64,000 nucleotides of DNA from JAXHUH01 sp034211175 (GCA_034211175.1 JAXHUH010000218.1:1-64000); one strand, 5' to 3'; shown: positions 25,719 through 35,192, counted from the first letter of the stretch. Made by a program: numbers and translations. Notes: generated by a model from the sequence alone, not told the origin.

Positions 25719-26234
25719 TCACGGGTCCAGGCGGGCGCGGGGCGGGCCGGGGTCGTCGGGATCGTCGCCGTCGGAGGGATCGGTCTCGACGGTCCCGGTG
25801 TCGACCACCGTGCCGTAGTGGAACACCCGGCTGCGGCCGAAGCCGTACCCCGCGTCCGTGCCGTAGGTCGTGATCCGGTCGCGGAAGCGGCGGATGAGGA
25901 TCGTGCGCACGGCGGCCCGCGTCGGCGGCACGAGGAGGAGGAAGCCGAGGCCGTCGGTCAGGAAGCCCGGCGTGAGCAACAGCGCGCCGCCGAACAGGAT
26001 CAGCAGCCCGTCGACCAGCGTCTTGGTCGGCATCTCGCCGCGCTCGAGCTCACGCTGGACCCGCACGAAGGCGCTGAGGCCCTCCCGCTTGACCAGCCAC
26101 GCGCCGGCGATGCTCACGACGATCAGGAGCGCGATCGTCGGCAGCACGCCGCCGATCCAGTCGGAGACCTGGACGATCACGGCGAGCTCGGCGATCGGCA
26201 CGACGAGGAACAGGATCATCAGCAGCCCGGCCAC
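25719..26234 (-). CDS. FxsA-family membrane protein
   Basis: The 171-residue protein matches FxsA: a first helix LLMILFLVVPIAELAVIV, then GGVLPTIALLIVVSIAGAWL, the charged KREGLSAFVRVQRELERGEMP, and LLLTPGFLTDGLGFLLLVPP. FxsA is a cytoplasmic-membrane protein whose overproduction overcomes F exclusion of phage T7 in E. coli; its normal role is unclear. A polar, Asp-rich tail follows. GTG 26234 is chosen because TACGAT lies six bases before it on the minus strand. It is divergent from selA with about 95 bases between starts. Confidence 0.85.
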   Translation of the reverse strand: MAGLLMILFLVVPIAELAVIVQVSDWIGGVLPTIALLIVVSIAGAWLVKREGLSAFVRVQRELERGEMPTKTLVDGLLILFGGALLLTPGFLTDGLGFLLLVPPTRAAVRTILIRRFRDRITTYGTDAGYGFGRSRVFHYGTVVDTGTVETDPSDGDDPDDPGPPRARLDP

Positions 26235-26329
26235 GCGCCCATCGTAGGAGCACACCCGCACCTGGTGCCGACGAACCGGGCGGGCCACCGGTGGGTCCCG
26301 GGCGCCGGGCAACGGGTAGGTTCGCCCGC

Positions 26330-27571
26330 GTGCGCCCGCCCTCGGTTGATGCGCTCGCCCGCTCGATCGCGGATGTCGGCCTGCCCCATCCGCTGCTCGT
26401 CGACGCGGCGCGCGACGCCATCCGGGCCGGGGACCCCGACACCGCCCGGGACCGTGCCGTGTCGCGCGCCCGCCAGCTCCTACGACCGGTCGTGAACGCC
26501 ACCGGCGTGCTGCTCCACACGAACCTCGGCCGCGCGCCGTGGCCCCACGTGCAGGAGGCGACCTACTCGAACCTCGAGCTGCGCCTCGACACCGGCCGCC
26601 GGGGCTCGCGCCAGGACCACGCCGCCGACCTGCTCGCCCGGGCGTGCGGCGCCGAGGCGGCGCTGGTCGTCAACAACGGCGCCGCCGCGGTGCTCCTCGC
26701 CCTGGCCGCCCACGCCACCGGGCGCGGCGTGGCGGTGTCGCGGGGCGAGCTGGTGGAGATCGGCGGCGGGTTCCGCATCCCCGAGGTGCTCGCCCAGTCG
26801 GGAGCGACCCTCGTCGAGGTCGGCACGACCAACCGCACGAGGCTCGGCGACTACGAGCGGGCCGTCGCAGGCGGCGACGCCGAGCTCGTGCTCAAGGTCC
26901 ACCAGTCCAACTACCGGATGACCGGGTTCACCGAGGCGGTCGAGGTGCCGGCGCTGCGCGGCCTCGACGTGCCGATCGTCTACGACCTCGGCTCGGGGTT
27001 GCTCGACGCCGCGTGCCCGTGGCTGGACGGCGGACCGCCGTCGTGGCTGGCCGGCGAGCCCGGCGTCCGCCAGAGCATCGCTGCCGGCGCCGACCTGGTC
27101 ACGTTCTCGTGCGACAAGTTGGCCGGCGGGCCGCAGGCCGGGGTCATCGCCGGGCGGGCCGAGCTGGTGGCGGCGTGTGCCCGCCATCCCCTCGCCCGGG
27201 CGCTGCGCCCGGGTGGCCTCGTGCTCGCGGCCCTCCAGGAGCTGGGCCTGGCCTACCTCGAACGTCGCGGCGGCGACATCCCGCTGTGGCGCATGGCGAC
27301 CCGGACGGTCGAGGAGCTGCGGGCCCGGGCCGAGGGCCTGGGCGCCGGGCGGGTCGTCGAGCTCACCTCGGTCCCCGGCGGCGGCACCCTGCCCGGCACG
27401 GAGATCCCCTCGGCGGGCGTGGCGCTCGGCGGGGACGTGGCCGCGCGACTTCGGGCCGCCGAGCCACGGCCGATCATCGCCCGCGTCGCCGATGGTGCGA
27501 CGCTCCTCGACCTGCGGACCGTGGACCCCGACGACGACGAGGCCGTGCGCGACGCGCTGGCCGGGACCTGA
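26330..27571 (+). CDS. selA: L-seryl-tRNA(Sec) selenium transferase
   Basis: SelA is a PLP enzyme that turns seryl-tRNA(Sec) into selenocysteyl-tRNA(Sec) using selenophosphate. The 413-residue protein has the family motifs [57 protein letters not shown] and SFSCDK-type [14 protein letters not shown] with PLP lysine 263. It is about 50 residues shorter than E. coli SelA. GTG 26330 has TAGGTT seven bases upstream, so transcription is leaderless. selB starts five bases past its stop, giving a selAB operon; the tRNA itself is at 9.7 kb. No selD is in the window. Confidence 0.95.
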   Translation: MRPPSVDALARSIADVGLPHPLLVDAARDAIRAGDPDTARDRAVSRARQLLRPVVNATGVLLHTNLGRAPWPHVQEATYSNLELRLDTGRRGSRQDHAADLLARACGAEAALVVNNGAAAVLLALAAHATGRGVAVSRGELVEIGGGFRIPEVLAQSGATLVEVGTTNRTRLGDYERAVAGGDAELVLKVHQSNYRMTGFTEAVEVPALRGLDVPIVYDLGSGLLDAACPWLDGGPPSWLAGEPGVRQSIAAGADLVTFSCDKLAGGPQAGVIAGRAELVAACARHPLARALRPGGLVLAALQELGLAYLERRGGDIPLWRMATRTVEELRARAEGLGAGRVVELTSVPGGGTLPGTEIPSAGVALGGDVAARLRAAEPRPIIARVADGATLLDLRTVDPDDDEAVRDALAGT

Positions 27572-27576
27572 CCGCG

Positions 27577-29313
27577 ATGCACGTCGTCGCCACCGCCGGC
27601 CACGTCGACCACGGCAAGTCGACGCTCGTGCGGGCGCTGACCGGCACCGACCCCGACCGCCTCGCCGAGGAGAAGGCCCGGGGGCTCACCATCGAGCTGG
27701 GCTTCGCCCGCCTGGTGCTGCCGTCGGGCCACGAGCTGGGCTTCGTCGACGTACCCGGTCACGTCCGGTTCATCCGCAACATGCTGGCCGGGGTGGGCGC
27801 CGTCGACGCGTGCCTGTTCGTCGTCGCCGCGACCGAGGGCTGGAAGCCCCAGTCGGAGGAGCACCTGCGGATCCTCGAGCTGCTCGGCATCGGCCGCGGG
27901 GTGGTCGCCCTCACCAAGATCGACGCCGCCGACGACGAGCTCCGGGAACTGGCGGCGGCCGACGTCGCCGAGCACCTCGACGGCACCTTCCTGGCCGATG
28001 CCCCGATCATCGGGGTCGACGGCCTCGGCGGGGCGGGGCTCGACGAGCTGGTCGAGGCCCTCGACGAGCTGACCCGCTCGGCGCCCCGGGCCGCCGACCG
28101 CGGCCGACCCCGCCTGTGGGTCGATCGGGCGTTCGCGGCCCAGGGGGCGGGGACCGTCGTGACCGGCACGTTGACCGGCGGCACGCTGGAGGTGGGCGAC
28201 CAGCTCGTCGTCGGCTCGACGCCGACGACGGTGCGGGTCCGGGGCCTGCAGTCCCACGGCGAGGACCGTGCGGGCGTGCAGCCGGGGCGCCGGGTCGCCA
28301 TCAACCTGGTCGGCATCGCCCACGACGACGTGGCCCGCGGTGACGCCATCGTCCGCGACGGCCAGTGGCACCCGTGCACGACCGCCGACGTGGAGCTGCG
28401 GGTGCTCGACGGGCTCACCCACGAGGTGTCCCGACGTGGGGCCTACCTCGCCTACCTCGGTTCGGCCGAGGTCCCCGTCCGCCTCCGTCTGCTCGGTCCG
28501 CGTGCGTTGGCGCCGGGCGAGCGGGGTGTCGCCCGCCTCCACCTCGACCGGGCCGTCCCGCTCGTGCGCGGTGACCGGTACGTGCTGCGGGAGTCCGGCC
28601 GGGGCGAGACCGTCGGCGGCGGCGTGGTCTACGACGTGGACCCGGTCGTGGCCGCGAGCCGGGCCGCACCCGACCTCTCGACCGACCGCGTCGTCACCGA
28701 GCGGGGCTGGATCGAGGCGACGGTGCTCGAGCGACTCACCGGAGAGCGACGCGCCCCCGACCTCGGGCCGTGGGTCGTGGCTCCGGACGCCCGGCGGGCC
28801 GTCGAGGATCGGGTGCGGGACGCGGTGGCCGGGGCGGGGACGCTCGGGCTGGACACGGCCGCGCTCGACGAGCGGGAGCGTCTCGTCCTCGACACGCTCG
28901 ACGACGTCGAGGTCGTCGACGGCCGGGCCCGACCGGCGGCGGTGGCCGACCCGCTGGAGGGCCACTGGTTCGTCGAGGCGCTCGAGCGCGACCCGTTCCG
29001 GCCACCCGATCCCGACGGCGTTGCCGGCGAGGAGCTGCGCGGCCTCGTGCGACGGGGCGACGTGGTCAAGGCCGACGGCGGCCTCTACTTCGCCGCCTCG
29101 GCCGTCGATCGCGCCGGGCGCGAGCTGGCGGTGCTCCTCGGGCGCTCACCGGAGGGGGTCACGATGAGCGCGGTGCGGGAGCACCTGGGGACGACGCGCA
29201 AGTACGCCCTGCCGCTGATGGCGCTGCTCGATGCCAGGGGGATGACGCGCCGACGCGGCGACGTTCGCATCGCCGGTCCCCGGCTGCCCACCGACGGCGG
29301 GCCCGGGGGTTGA
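27577..29313 (+). CDS. selB: Selenocysteine-specific elongation factor
   Basis: SelB delivers selenocysteyl-tRNA to UGA codons marked by a SECIS hairpin. The 578-residue protein has the SelB-type G1 motif [12 protein letters not shown], switch [11 protein letters not shown], and TKID in place of NKxD. Beta-barrel domains 2 and 3 follow, then a C-terminal winged-helix region (residues about 370-578) that binds SECIS. The last repeat, [23 protein letters not shown], is the typical domain 4 end. The ATG lies five bases after selA, and the mini-gap and matching strand indicate an operon. Confidence 0.96.
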   Translation: MHVVATAGHVDHGKSTLVRALTGTDPDRLAEEKARGLTIELGFARLVLPSGHELGFVDVPGHVRFIRNMLAGVGAVDACLFVVAATEGWKPQSEEHLRILELLGIGRGVVALTKIDAADDELRELAAADVAEHLDGTFLADAPIIGVDGLGGAGLDELVEALDELTRSAPRAADRGRPRLWVDRAFAAQGAGTVVTGTLTGGTLEVGDQLVVGSTPTTVRVRGLQSHGEDRAGVQPGRRVAINLVGIAHDDVARGDAIVRDGQWHPCTTADVELRVLDGLTHEVSRRGAYLAYLGSAEVPVRLRLLGPRALAPGERGVARLHLDRAVPLVRGDRYVLRESGRGETVGGGVVYDVDPVVAASRAAPDLSTDRVVTERGWIEATVLERLTGERRAPDLGPWVVAPDARRAVEDRVRDAVAGAGTLGLDTAALDERERLVLDTLDDVEVVDGRARPAAVADPLEGHWFVEALERDPFRPPDPDGVAGEELRGLVRRGDVVKADGGLYFAASAVDRAGRELAVLLGRSPEGVTMSAVREHLGTTRKYALPLMALLDARGMTRRRGDVRIAGPRLPTDGGPGG

Positions 29314-29334
29314 GGCACGGGCCGGGGCCGTGCC
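29314..29334. terminator. Hairpin between convergent selB and whiB
   Basis: GGCACGG-GCCGGGG-CCGTGCC (7-bp stem) starts right after the selB stop codon and 10 bases before the end of whiB. It is well placed to end both transcripts. Confidence 0.55.
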
Positions 29335-29344
29335 GGATGATCGA

Positions 29345-29608
29345 TCAGACGCTGTGTCGCTCGAGCAGGGCCTTGCGCTCGTTCTCGTTGAGGCCGCCCC
29401 AGATTCCATGGGGCTCGCGAATACTCAACGCGTACTGCAAGCACTCAGAGCGCACGGCGCACGAGCAACAGATATCCTTCGCCCTGCTCTCACGTTCGAG
29501 CTTCTCGGTCTTCCGCTCGAACCGCGGGGGTGGGAAGAAGACAACGGCATGTGGGCCGCGGCACGCGGCCTTCAACTGCCAGTCGTCCTCGATACGGAAC
29601 GCACTCAC
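29345..29608 (-). CDS. WhiB-family redox-sensitive transcription regulator
   Basis: WhiB proteins bind a [4Fe-4S] cluster and act with the primary sigma factor; they are restricted to actinobacteria. The 87-residue protein has the four cluster ligands Cys16, Cys47, Cys50 and Cys56 (AACRG, ICCSCAVRSEC), the GIWGG turn at 68-72 and a basic C-terminus (NENERKALLERH). An extra Cys48 sits within the CxxC. Spacing and sequence around the motif resemble the WhiB1/WhiB2/WhiB4 group, but I do not assign a paralogue. GTG 29608 has GGGGGA nearby, and ATG upstream would add 29 unrelated residues. Confidence 0.94.
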   Translation of the reverse strand: MSAFRIEDDWQLKAACRGPHAVVFFPPPRFERKTEKLERESRAKDICCSCAVRSECLQYALSIREPHGIWGGLNENERKALLERHSV

Positions 29609-29662
29609 TGATCCCCCTTTCGCGCGAGGGACAGTATCCCCAGACGATGCCCCCAACAAGGA

Positions 29663-29692
29663 AACGATCGCGAGCGCGTGCTCGCGATCGTT
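29663..29692 (-). terminator. Rho-independent terminator upstream of whiB
   Basis: A perfect 13-bp stem (aacgatcgcgagc / gctcgcgatcgtt) with loop GCGT is followed on the minus strand by TTTCCTTGTT. It would end read-through from nfeD before whiB, or act as an attenuator in a long whiB leader. Confidence 0.7.
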
Positions 29693-29826
29693 CACGTCAG
29701 TTGATCGTCAGTTGTGGTCACGGCGGGCCGTGACGGTGCGTCCGGGCCGGCCGGCCGTCCCCCCGGGCGCACGGCCGGTGGCACGGCATTCGGCTCCCCC
29801 GAGCCGCTGACCAGGCGTTCCGCTGC

Positions 29827-29842
29827 GGCCCCGAACGGGGCC
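29827..29842 (-). terminator. Hairpin after nfeD
   Basis: GGCCCC-GAAC-GGGGCC lies eight bases past the nfeD stop codon. The longer terminator at 29663-29692 follows on the same strand. Confidence 0.45.
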
Positions 29843-29849
29843 CCGGCCC

Positions 29850-31172
29850 TCAGTCGGCGGAGCGGCCCCGGCGCTCACGATGGTCGCGGGCGCCGCCCTC
29901 CTCGGGCTCCACCTCGAGCAGCAGACCGTCGATGCCGACGACCTTCACACGATCACCGGCGGCAACAGGCGTCGCACGATTCGTCTGTGCGCGCCACGGC
30001 GCCGATCGGATCGAGACCGTGCCCTCGGGATCCACGTCGCTCAATGCGAGTCCGAGCTCGCCGATCATCCACTCACGACCGATGGTCGGAGTGGAGAAGC
30101 GAGTGCGGACCATCGTCGGCATGCCGCTCAGGAAGGTGAGCGCGACCGCGACGAACGCAACGAGCATCGTGATCCACGACAGGCTGACGCCGTCGTAGAG
30201 CAGGAAGGTGCCGGCCACGAACAGCAGTCCGCCGGCGCCGGTCCAGAATCGGGGCACACCGGTCTGCACGTCGACGGCGAACGCCAGGAACGACAGCACC
30301 AGCAGTGCGATGCCGATGGGACGGGTCGGCAGCACCCACAACCCGTAGCTGCCGAGCACGAGCGAGCCGGCGCCGACCGCGCCGGCGATGCCGATGCCCG
30401 CGGTGAACAGCTCGAAGACGATCAGCCCGAGCCCGATGCTCAACAGGAGGTAGGCGACGTTCGGGCTGGCGACCGTGTGGGCCAGCTCCTCGGCGATGGA
30501 CAGCGAGACGAACCGCGGCTGGGTCACGGGTTCGACCCGGCGCTCGCCGCCCTGGCTGACCTCGCGGGTGTTCACGCCGTCGAGCTCGACGTAGAAGTCA
30601 CCCAGCGTCGGTGCGTCGACCAGGCCGACGTCCGCGGCGTCGTCGCGCCGCACGAACGTGGACTCGAGGCGGCTGGCGTCGTCGCCCCACAGGACGCCGA
30701 ACTCGTCGACCGGAAGGATCTGGCGGCCGGTGTCACCGATGCGGGACCCGATCGAGATCGCCCGGCGGTCGGGCGGCAGCATGCCGACGAGCTGGGCCGC
30801 CGCGCCCCGGGCCTGCGAGCCCGAGGGGCCGACCCAGATCGCCACGGGGACCGAGGAGTCGCGCAGCTGGCGGGCCAGGTCGACGAAGCGGTCGTCGGGC
30901 ACGGCCTTGCCCGGGCTGTTCATCTGGAGGATGACTGCGACGAGGCCGTCGTCCTCGGCCCGCTCGACCTCGGTCGAGATGAACTCGACCATGACCGGGT
31001 CGAGGAGGCCCGACACCTCGACGAGCTGGACGACGTCGAGCTCCGGCGTCCGCTCCTCGTCACCCTCCTGGGCCCCCGCGGCGGGCGCGCCGAGCACGCT
31101 CGCGCACGCGAGCGTCAGGATGGTCGCCACGAGGACGGCCCTCCGGGCAACGGTCGGTAACCTTCGCACCAT
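29850..31172 (-). CDS. Long NfeD-family membrane protease-like protein
   Basis: The 440-residue product has a signal peptide (AVLVATILTLACASVLGAPA), a ClpP/crotonase-fold domain of the NfeD1 type (residues about 40-230, VAIWVGPSGSQARGAAAQLVGM, where Ser is the nucleophile candidate), four or more C-terminal membrane helices and an OB-fold NfeD domain (IGELGLALSDVDPEGTVSI, VVGIDGLLLEVE). NfeD1 proteins usually partner with stomatin-like SPFH proteins, but none is adjacent here. The ATG at 31172 faces the GTG of arsA-like gene 1 with one base between, so promoters must lie inside the coding regions or the start is further in. Confidence 0.82.
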   Translation of the reverse strand: MVRRLPTVARRAVLVATILTLACASVLGAPAAGAQEGDEERTPELDVVQLVEVSGLLDPVMVEFISTEVERAEDDGLVAVILQMNSPGKAVPDDRFVDLARQLRDSSVPVAIWVGPSGSQARGAAAQLVGMLPPDRRAISIGSRIGDTGRQILPVDEFGVLWGDDASRLESTFVRRDDAADVGLVDAPTLGDFYVELDGVNTREVSQGGERRVEPVTQPRFVSLSIAEELAHTVASPNVAYLLLSIGLGLIVFELFTAGIGIAGAVGAGSLVLGSYGLWVLPTRPIGIALLVLSFLAFAVDVQTGVPRFWTGAGGLLFVAGTFLLYDGVSLSWITMLVAFVAVALTFLSGMPTMVRTRFSTPTIGREWMIGELGLALSDVDPEGTVSIRSAPWRAQTNRATPVAAGDRVKVVGIDGLLLEVEPEEGGARDHRERRGRSAD

Positions 31173-31173
31173 C

Positions 31174-32148
31174 GTGGATCCAGCTTCGTTCTTCACGGCT
31201 GCCAAGGTGCACATCGTGGCCGGCAAGGGTGGAGTCGGCAAGACCACGGCCACCGCCTCACTGGCCGTGGCCGCCGCCCGACTCGGCCTGTCCGTGCTCG
31301 TGGTGGACGTCGAGGGCCGGTCGTCCGCCGGGCGCCTCCTCGGCGCCGAGGACGTGACCCATGACGCGACGATCGTCGCCCGTCCGGGTGCCACCGGGGC
31401 CGACGGCCGGGTCAGCGTGCGCTCGTTGAGCCCGGACACCGCACTGGTCGAGTACCTGGAGGGCCACGGCCTCGCCCGCGTCGCCCGCCGCATGGTCCGC
31501 ACCGGCGTCGTCGACATCGTCGCCAACGCCGCGCCCGGCATGCACGACATCCTGCTGCTCGGCAAGATCAAGCAGATCGAGCAGGCGGGCGAGGCCGACG
31601 TCATCCTGGTCGACGCGCCGGCATCGGGCCACGCCATCAGCTTCCTCAACGCCCCACGCGGACTGCTCGACGCCGTGCGGGTCGGCCCGATCCGCACCCA
31701 GGCGCTCGCCGCGCTCGACCTGCTGTCGGACCCCGTGCGCTGCCAGGTGCTGCTGGTCACGTTGGCCGAGGAGACCCCGGTCAACGAGGTCGTCGAGACG
31801 GCGTTCCGGCTGGAGGACGAGGTCGGCATCAAGCTCGGGCCGGTCATCGTGAACAACGTCGACCCGGCTCCCGGGCTCGACGACCTCGACGTCGACGCCA
31901 TCCTCACCCGCGCCGCCGTCGGCGACGAGGAGCGCCGGCTCGTCGCCGCCGCGGCCCACCACCGCCGTGACCGGGCCGCCCTGCAGGGCCGCCACCTCGA
32001 ACGCCTGGCCACCGAGCTGCCCCTGCCCCAGCTGCTGGTGAGCCGACGGATCAACGGCGAGGTCGGTCCCGGCGACCTCGACGACGTGGCGGCCGAGCTC
32101 ACCGCGGGCATCGAGGCGCTCGAACCGGCGGCCGTGCGGGCATCGTGA
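31174..32148 (+). CDS. ArsA/Get3-family ATPase, first of pair
   Basis: The 324-residue protein has the signature P-loop of the ArsA group (IVAGKGGVGKTTATAS, including the Lys of the deviant Walker A motif). It also has VVDVEGRSSAG and a switch region LLLGKIKQI, LVDAPASGHAISF. Two ArsA-like ATPases in tandem near a whiB gene recall the mycobacterial Rv3679-Rv3680 pair, thought to act as a complex. GTG 31174 gives the common N-terminus PASFF..KVHIV. A TAACCT box ends 10 bases before it. The second gene overlaps by four bases (GTGA). Confidence 0.85.
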   Translation: MDPASFFTAAKVHIVAGKGGVGKTTATASLAVAAARLGLSVLVVDVEGRSSAGRLLGAEDVTHDATIVARPGATGADGRVSVRSLSPDTALVEYLEGHGLARVARRMVRTGVVDIVANAAPGMHDILLLGKIKQIEQAGEADVILVDAPASGHAISFLNAPRGLLDAVRVGPIRTQALAALDLLSDPVRCQVLLVTLAEETPVNEVVETAFRLEDEVGIKLGPVIVNNVDPAPGLDDLDVDAILTRAAVGDEERRLVAAAAHHRRDRAALQGRHLERLATELPLPQLLVSRRINGEVGPGDLDDVAAELTAGIEALEPAAVRAS

Positions 32149-33365
32149 GCGCAACACCGTCACCGCCGCCGTCCGGGGCCGCTCCCGGCCACGCGGAGGG
32201 CACCGACGACGCGCCGCGGCCCATCACCGGCCCGAACGACGCGCCCGGCGCCGCGGACGCCGACGTCACCCGCTGGCCGGCGCTCGAGCCGTCGAGCATC
32301 TCGGGGGTCGTGACCTCGTCCGACGTCATCGTCTGCGTCGGCTCCGGCGGGGTCGGCAAGACGACGGTCGCCGCGGCCATCGGGCTGATGGGGGCCCGCG
32401 CCGGCCGTCGCACCGCGGTCGTCACCATCGACCCGGCACGCCGCCTGGCCGACGCCCTCGGCACCGGGGAGCTGGGCAACGACCCCCGCCGCATCGACGG
32501 GCCGTGGCCCGGTGAGCTGTGGGCCTCGATGCTCGACACCCGGGCGACGTTCGACGCGCTCGTCGCCCGGTACGCGGTCGACCGGGCTCAGGAGGAGCGG
32601 ATCGTGGCCAACCGCTTCTACCGCAACATCTCCAACGCGCTGTCGGGCACCCAGGAGTACATGGCCGCCGAGAAGCTCTACGAGCTCAGCGAGTCGGGCC
32701 GCTTCGACCTGGTCGTCGTCGACACCCCGCCGACCCGCAGCGCGCTCGACTTCCTCGACGCGTCGAACCAGCTGACCCGGTTCCTCGACCACCGGGTGTA
32801 CCGGATGCTCACCAGCCCGGGACGTGGCGTGGTCAAGGCCCTGAACCGCACCGTCCAGGGGCTGCTGCGCATGGCGACCCGCATCGTCGGCGCCGAGGTG
32901 CTCGACGACGCCGTCGCCTTCTTCGCGGCGTTCGACGGCATCGAGGAGGGCTTCCGCCAGCGCTCCCAGCACATCCGGGAGCGGCTCGGCCAGCCGTCGA
33001 GCAGCTTCGTGCTGGTGGCGGCCGCCCGGGGCGACACGCTGGCCGAGGCCCGCTGGTTCGCCGAGCGCCTGCGGGAGGCGCAGATCGCGGTGCGGGCGCT
33101 GGTCGTGAACCGGCTCCACCCCTCGTTCGGCTCGACGAGCGCCGAGGACATCCGCGCCCGCCTCGACGATGCACCGGCCGAGCTGGCCACGCTGCTCGCC
33201 AACTGGGCGGACCTGCGGGCACTGGCCGATGCCGAGGCCGACCACGTCCGGGCCCTGGCCCGCGACCTGGCGGTGCCGACCGTGCCCGTCCCGCTGCTGG
33301 AGCGGGACGTCACCGACCTCGACGCGCTCGGCTCGATCGCCGACGCGCTCGACGCCCGCCGCTGA
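32145..33365 (+). CDS. ArsA/Get3-family ATPase, second of pair
   Basis: The 406-residue protein has about 60 low-complexity residues before an ArsA-type ATPase domain: VCVGSGGVGKTTVAAA, TIDPARRLADALG and VVVDTPPTRSALDFLDA. Its P-loop lacks the early Lys that marks deviant Walker A (GSGGVGKTT against GKGGVGKTT in the partner), so the pair is functionally asymmetric. A Get3-like helical region (EYMAAEKLYEL, DHRVYRML) follows. The GTG start overlaps the stop of the first ATPase gene in a GTGA, so they are coupled. It converges with a STAS gene. Confidence 0.85.
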   Translation: MSATPSPPPSGAAPGHAEGTDDAPRPITGPNDAPGAADADVTRWPALEPSSISGVVTSSDVIVCVGSGGVGKTTVAAAIGLMGARAGRRTAVVTIDPARRLADALGTGELGNDPRRIDGPWPGELWASMLDTRATFDALVARYAVDRAQEERIVANRFYRNISNALSGTQEYMAAEKLYELSESGRFDLVVVDTPPTRSALDFLDASNQLTRFLDHRVYRMLTSPGRGVVKALNRTVQGLLRMATRIVGAEVLDDAVAFFAAFDGIEEGFRQRSQHIRERLGQPSSSFVLVAAARGDTLAEARWFAERLREAQIAVRALVVNRLHPSFGSTSAEDIRARLDDAPAELATLLANWADLRALADAEADHVRALARDLAVPTVPVPLLERDVTDLDALGSIADALDARR

Positions 33366-33472
33366 GCGCGGCCGACCGCGGCGCCGGCCGGGCGGGTCGT
33401 GCTGGCCACGGGGCGGCGGCCCCCGGCGTCAGGTCGCCGGCGAGGCGGTGCCCGGCGCGGCGATCGAGCGGC

Positions 33473-33835
33473 TCAGGCCAGCTCGTCGTCGTCCTGCGGG
33501 GCCTGGTCGAGCGCGGCGATGGCGTCGTCCAGCGTCTCGGCGACGGGGACGATGCGATCGAAGCCGGTCGTGTGCAGCAGACGCGTCAGCGTCGGTCGGC
33601 TGCACGCCACGGCGACGTCGCCCTCGGACTCGCGGGCCCGCCGGATGCCACCGATCAACGCGCCGAGGCCGGCGCTGTCCATGAACGGCACCTCCGACAG
33701 GTCGATCAGCAGGCGCCGGGTACCGGCGACGTTGGAGAGCGCCTCGCGGAACTGCCCGACGGTGTAGGCATCGAGCTCCCCGACAGGGCGGCACACGACG
33801 TGGGTCGGCGCCTCCTCGACCTGGATCTCGAGCAC
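33473..33835 (-). CDS. Anti-sigma factor antagonist, STAS domain
   Basis: The 120-residue STAS protein has LLIDLSEVPFMDSAGLGALI with the conserved Ser in the MDSAGLG motif, the site phosphorylated by RsbW-like kinases. No kinase gene is adjacent, so it would be controlled by one elsewhere, possibly that at 1.7 kb. GAGGAGG lies five bases before GTG 33835 and fixes the start; a much longer in-frame extension has no homology. It is divergent from a stand-alone receiver protein. Confidence 0.85.
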   Translation of the reverse strand: MLEIQVEEAPTHVVCRPVGELDAYTVGQFREALSNVAGTRRLLIDLSEVPFMDSAGLGALIGGIRRARESEGDVAVACSRPTLTRLLHTTGFDRIVPVAETLDDAIAALDQAPQDDDELA

Positions 33836-34006
33836 ACTGCCTCCTCGGGCCCGACCTCGGGCCACACGCCCGAGGATGCTAGCCCCGATTGCTCCCCGGC
33901 CCGGCTGACCCGGGCTCATGACACCATGATCGTAGAGGGAGCGGTGCACCCTCCGAGCACGATCCCGGTTCTGCGTCGCGGCTCGGGGGCGGTACCGTTG
34001 ACCCTC

Positions 34007-34417
34007 GTGACGAAGGTCCTCCTGGCCACCGACGCCGACTGGGTCGCGGACGATGTCGACGCCGCCCTCGGCGACACCGAGACGGAGATGCACCGCGTGC
34101 GACGCGGGCTCGACGTCCTCCCCGCCGTTCAGCAGCTCCAACCGGACCTGGTCGTGCTCGACCTGCAGATCGGCAACATGGGTGGCGTCGCCGCGTCACT
34201 CGCGCTCCGCCAGGAGGAGGACGAGGACCGGATCGACACGGTCGCCATCCTGATCCTCCTCGACCGGATGGCCGACGTGTTCATGGCCCAGACGGCACGG
34301 GCGGACGGTTGGATGGTGAAGCCCCTCGACGCCTTCCGGCTCCGACGGGCGGCGAACACCGTCCTCGAGGGTGGCACCTGGTACGAGGGCTTCGAGGAGC
34401 GGGCACCGACCGGCTGA
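34007..34417 (+). CDS. Stand-alone response-regulator receiver protein
   Basis: The 136-residue product is a single CheY-like receiver: acidic pair in ATDADW (Asp9, Asp11), phosphoacceptor Asp52 in LVVLDLQIGN, and Lys in the WMVKPLDAF region. It has no DNA-binding output, so it acts through protein contact or relays phosphate. TACCGT lies eight bases before GTG 34007, in keeping with leaderless transcription; TTG 33998 is less likely. Its divergent neighbour is the STAS protein, which suggests shared stress-signal wiring, but no kinase is nearby. Confidence 0.8.
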   Translation: MTKVLLATDADWVADDVDAALGDTETEMHRVRRGLDVLPAVQQLQPDLVVLDLQIGNMGGVAASLALRQEEDEDRIDTVAILILLDRMADVFMAQTARADGWMVKPLDAFRLRRAANTVLEGGTWYEGFEERAPTG

Positions 34418-34505
34418 GGAACCCGGGTTCCGCGGTCGCTCGCGATCCGCTAGCCTTTCCGGGCGGCTTCGCCGGAGGGACACCGACGGCGGACGCGATG
34501 TACAT

Positions 34506-34582
34506 CGGGTGGTGGCGCAGTTTGGCAGCGCGCCTCGTTCGGGACGAGGAGGTCGGGAGTTCAAATCTCCCCCACCCGACCA
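34506..34582 (+). tRNA. tRNA-Pro (anticodon CGG)
   Basis: The 77-base gene folds as a canonical tRNA: acceptor CGGGTGG with CCACCCG, anticodon stem CCTCG/CGAGG with loop TTCGGGA (anticodon CGG, 34540-34542), T loop TTCAAAT, discriminator A and an encoded CCA. The C at position 1 is typical of bacterial tRNA-Pro. A TAGCCT box 49 bases upstream is a plausible -10 element. Confidence 0.95.
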
Positions 34583-34676
34583 TCCCGTGAACGGTCGACC
34601 TCGGCGCGAGTGGTCGGCCGTTCTTGCGCGTCCGACCATCCACCACTAGGCGGTCCGGGTCGGTTACGTTCGGACC

Positions 34677-35072
34677 ATGCGGAGTGTGTGTGACCGGACC
34701 GGATGCGACCGGCCGGCCGCTGCCGGCCTGGCTCTCGAGCATCGTCGCCGTCTCGTGTGGATGGGCGATCTCGAGCCCGGTACCTGGGCGCCGATGGTGC
34801 TGTGTGCCGACCACGCGAACGACCTGCGGGTCCCCCAGGGTTGGACGCTGCGCGACGTGCGCGAGCCGCAGGCCACGCTCTGGCCGGCCCCGGCGGTGCG
34901 GGCGGCCCCGGTCGCCGCCCCTGCTCCCCGATCGCTCCCGGCGCCTGCCGGCCGCGTCCGTGCCGTGCCGACGACCGCCGCGGCACACCAGCGTCGCCAG
35001 GACATCGCCGGCATGCTCGACGCCCACACCCCCCTGCTCGCCCGGGCGTTCCGCGGCGCCCACGCCAGCTGA
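34677..35072 (+). CDS. DUF3499-like zinc-ribbon protein
   Basis: The 131-residue protein begins with a CxxxxC (Cys5, Cys10) and has LCADHANDLRVPQGW in the middle, the Cys/His pattern of the actinobacterial DUF3499 family, which probably binds zinc. The last 55 residues are Ala/Pro-rich and vary. Function is unknown. TACGTT lies six bases before the ATG, so transcription is leaderless. It stands alone after tRNA-Pro. Confidence 0.78.
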   Translation: MRSVCDRTGCDRPAAAGLALEHRRRLVWMGDLEPGTWAPMVLCADHANDLRVPQGWTLRDVREPQATLWPAPAVRAAPVAAPAPRSLPAPAGRVRAVPTTAAAHQRRQDIAGMLDAHTPLLARAFRGAHAS

Positions 35073-35192
35073 ACCCCCGGGGCCTCACGGTCCCGCCCCG
35101 ACGACCGGCTGACCGCGACACAACCGCACCCGGCGTTTGGCGGATCACCGGTTTCGGGTAGCTCCGAGGCACCTGAACCGGAGGTGCCCATC

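Noticed and set aside
29850..32111. 753-residue reading of nfeD
   Set aside because: The N-terminal 313 residues lie antisense to the first ArsA-like gene and are Arg/Ser-rich; the signal peptide begins at 31172.
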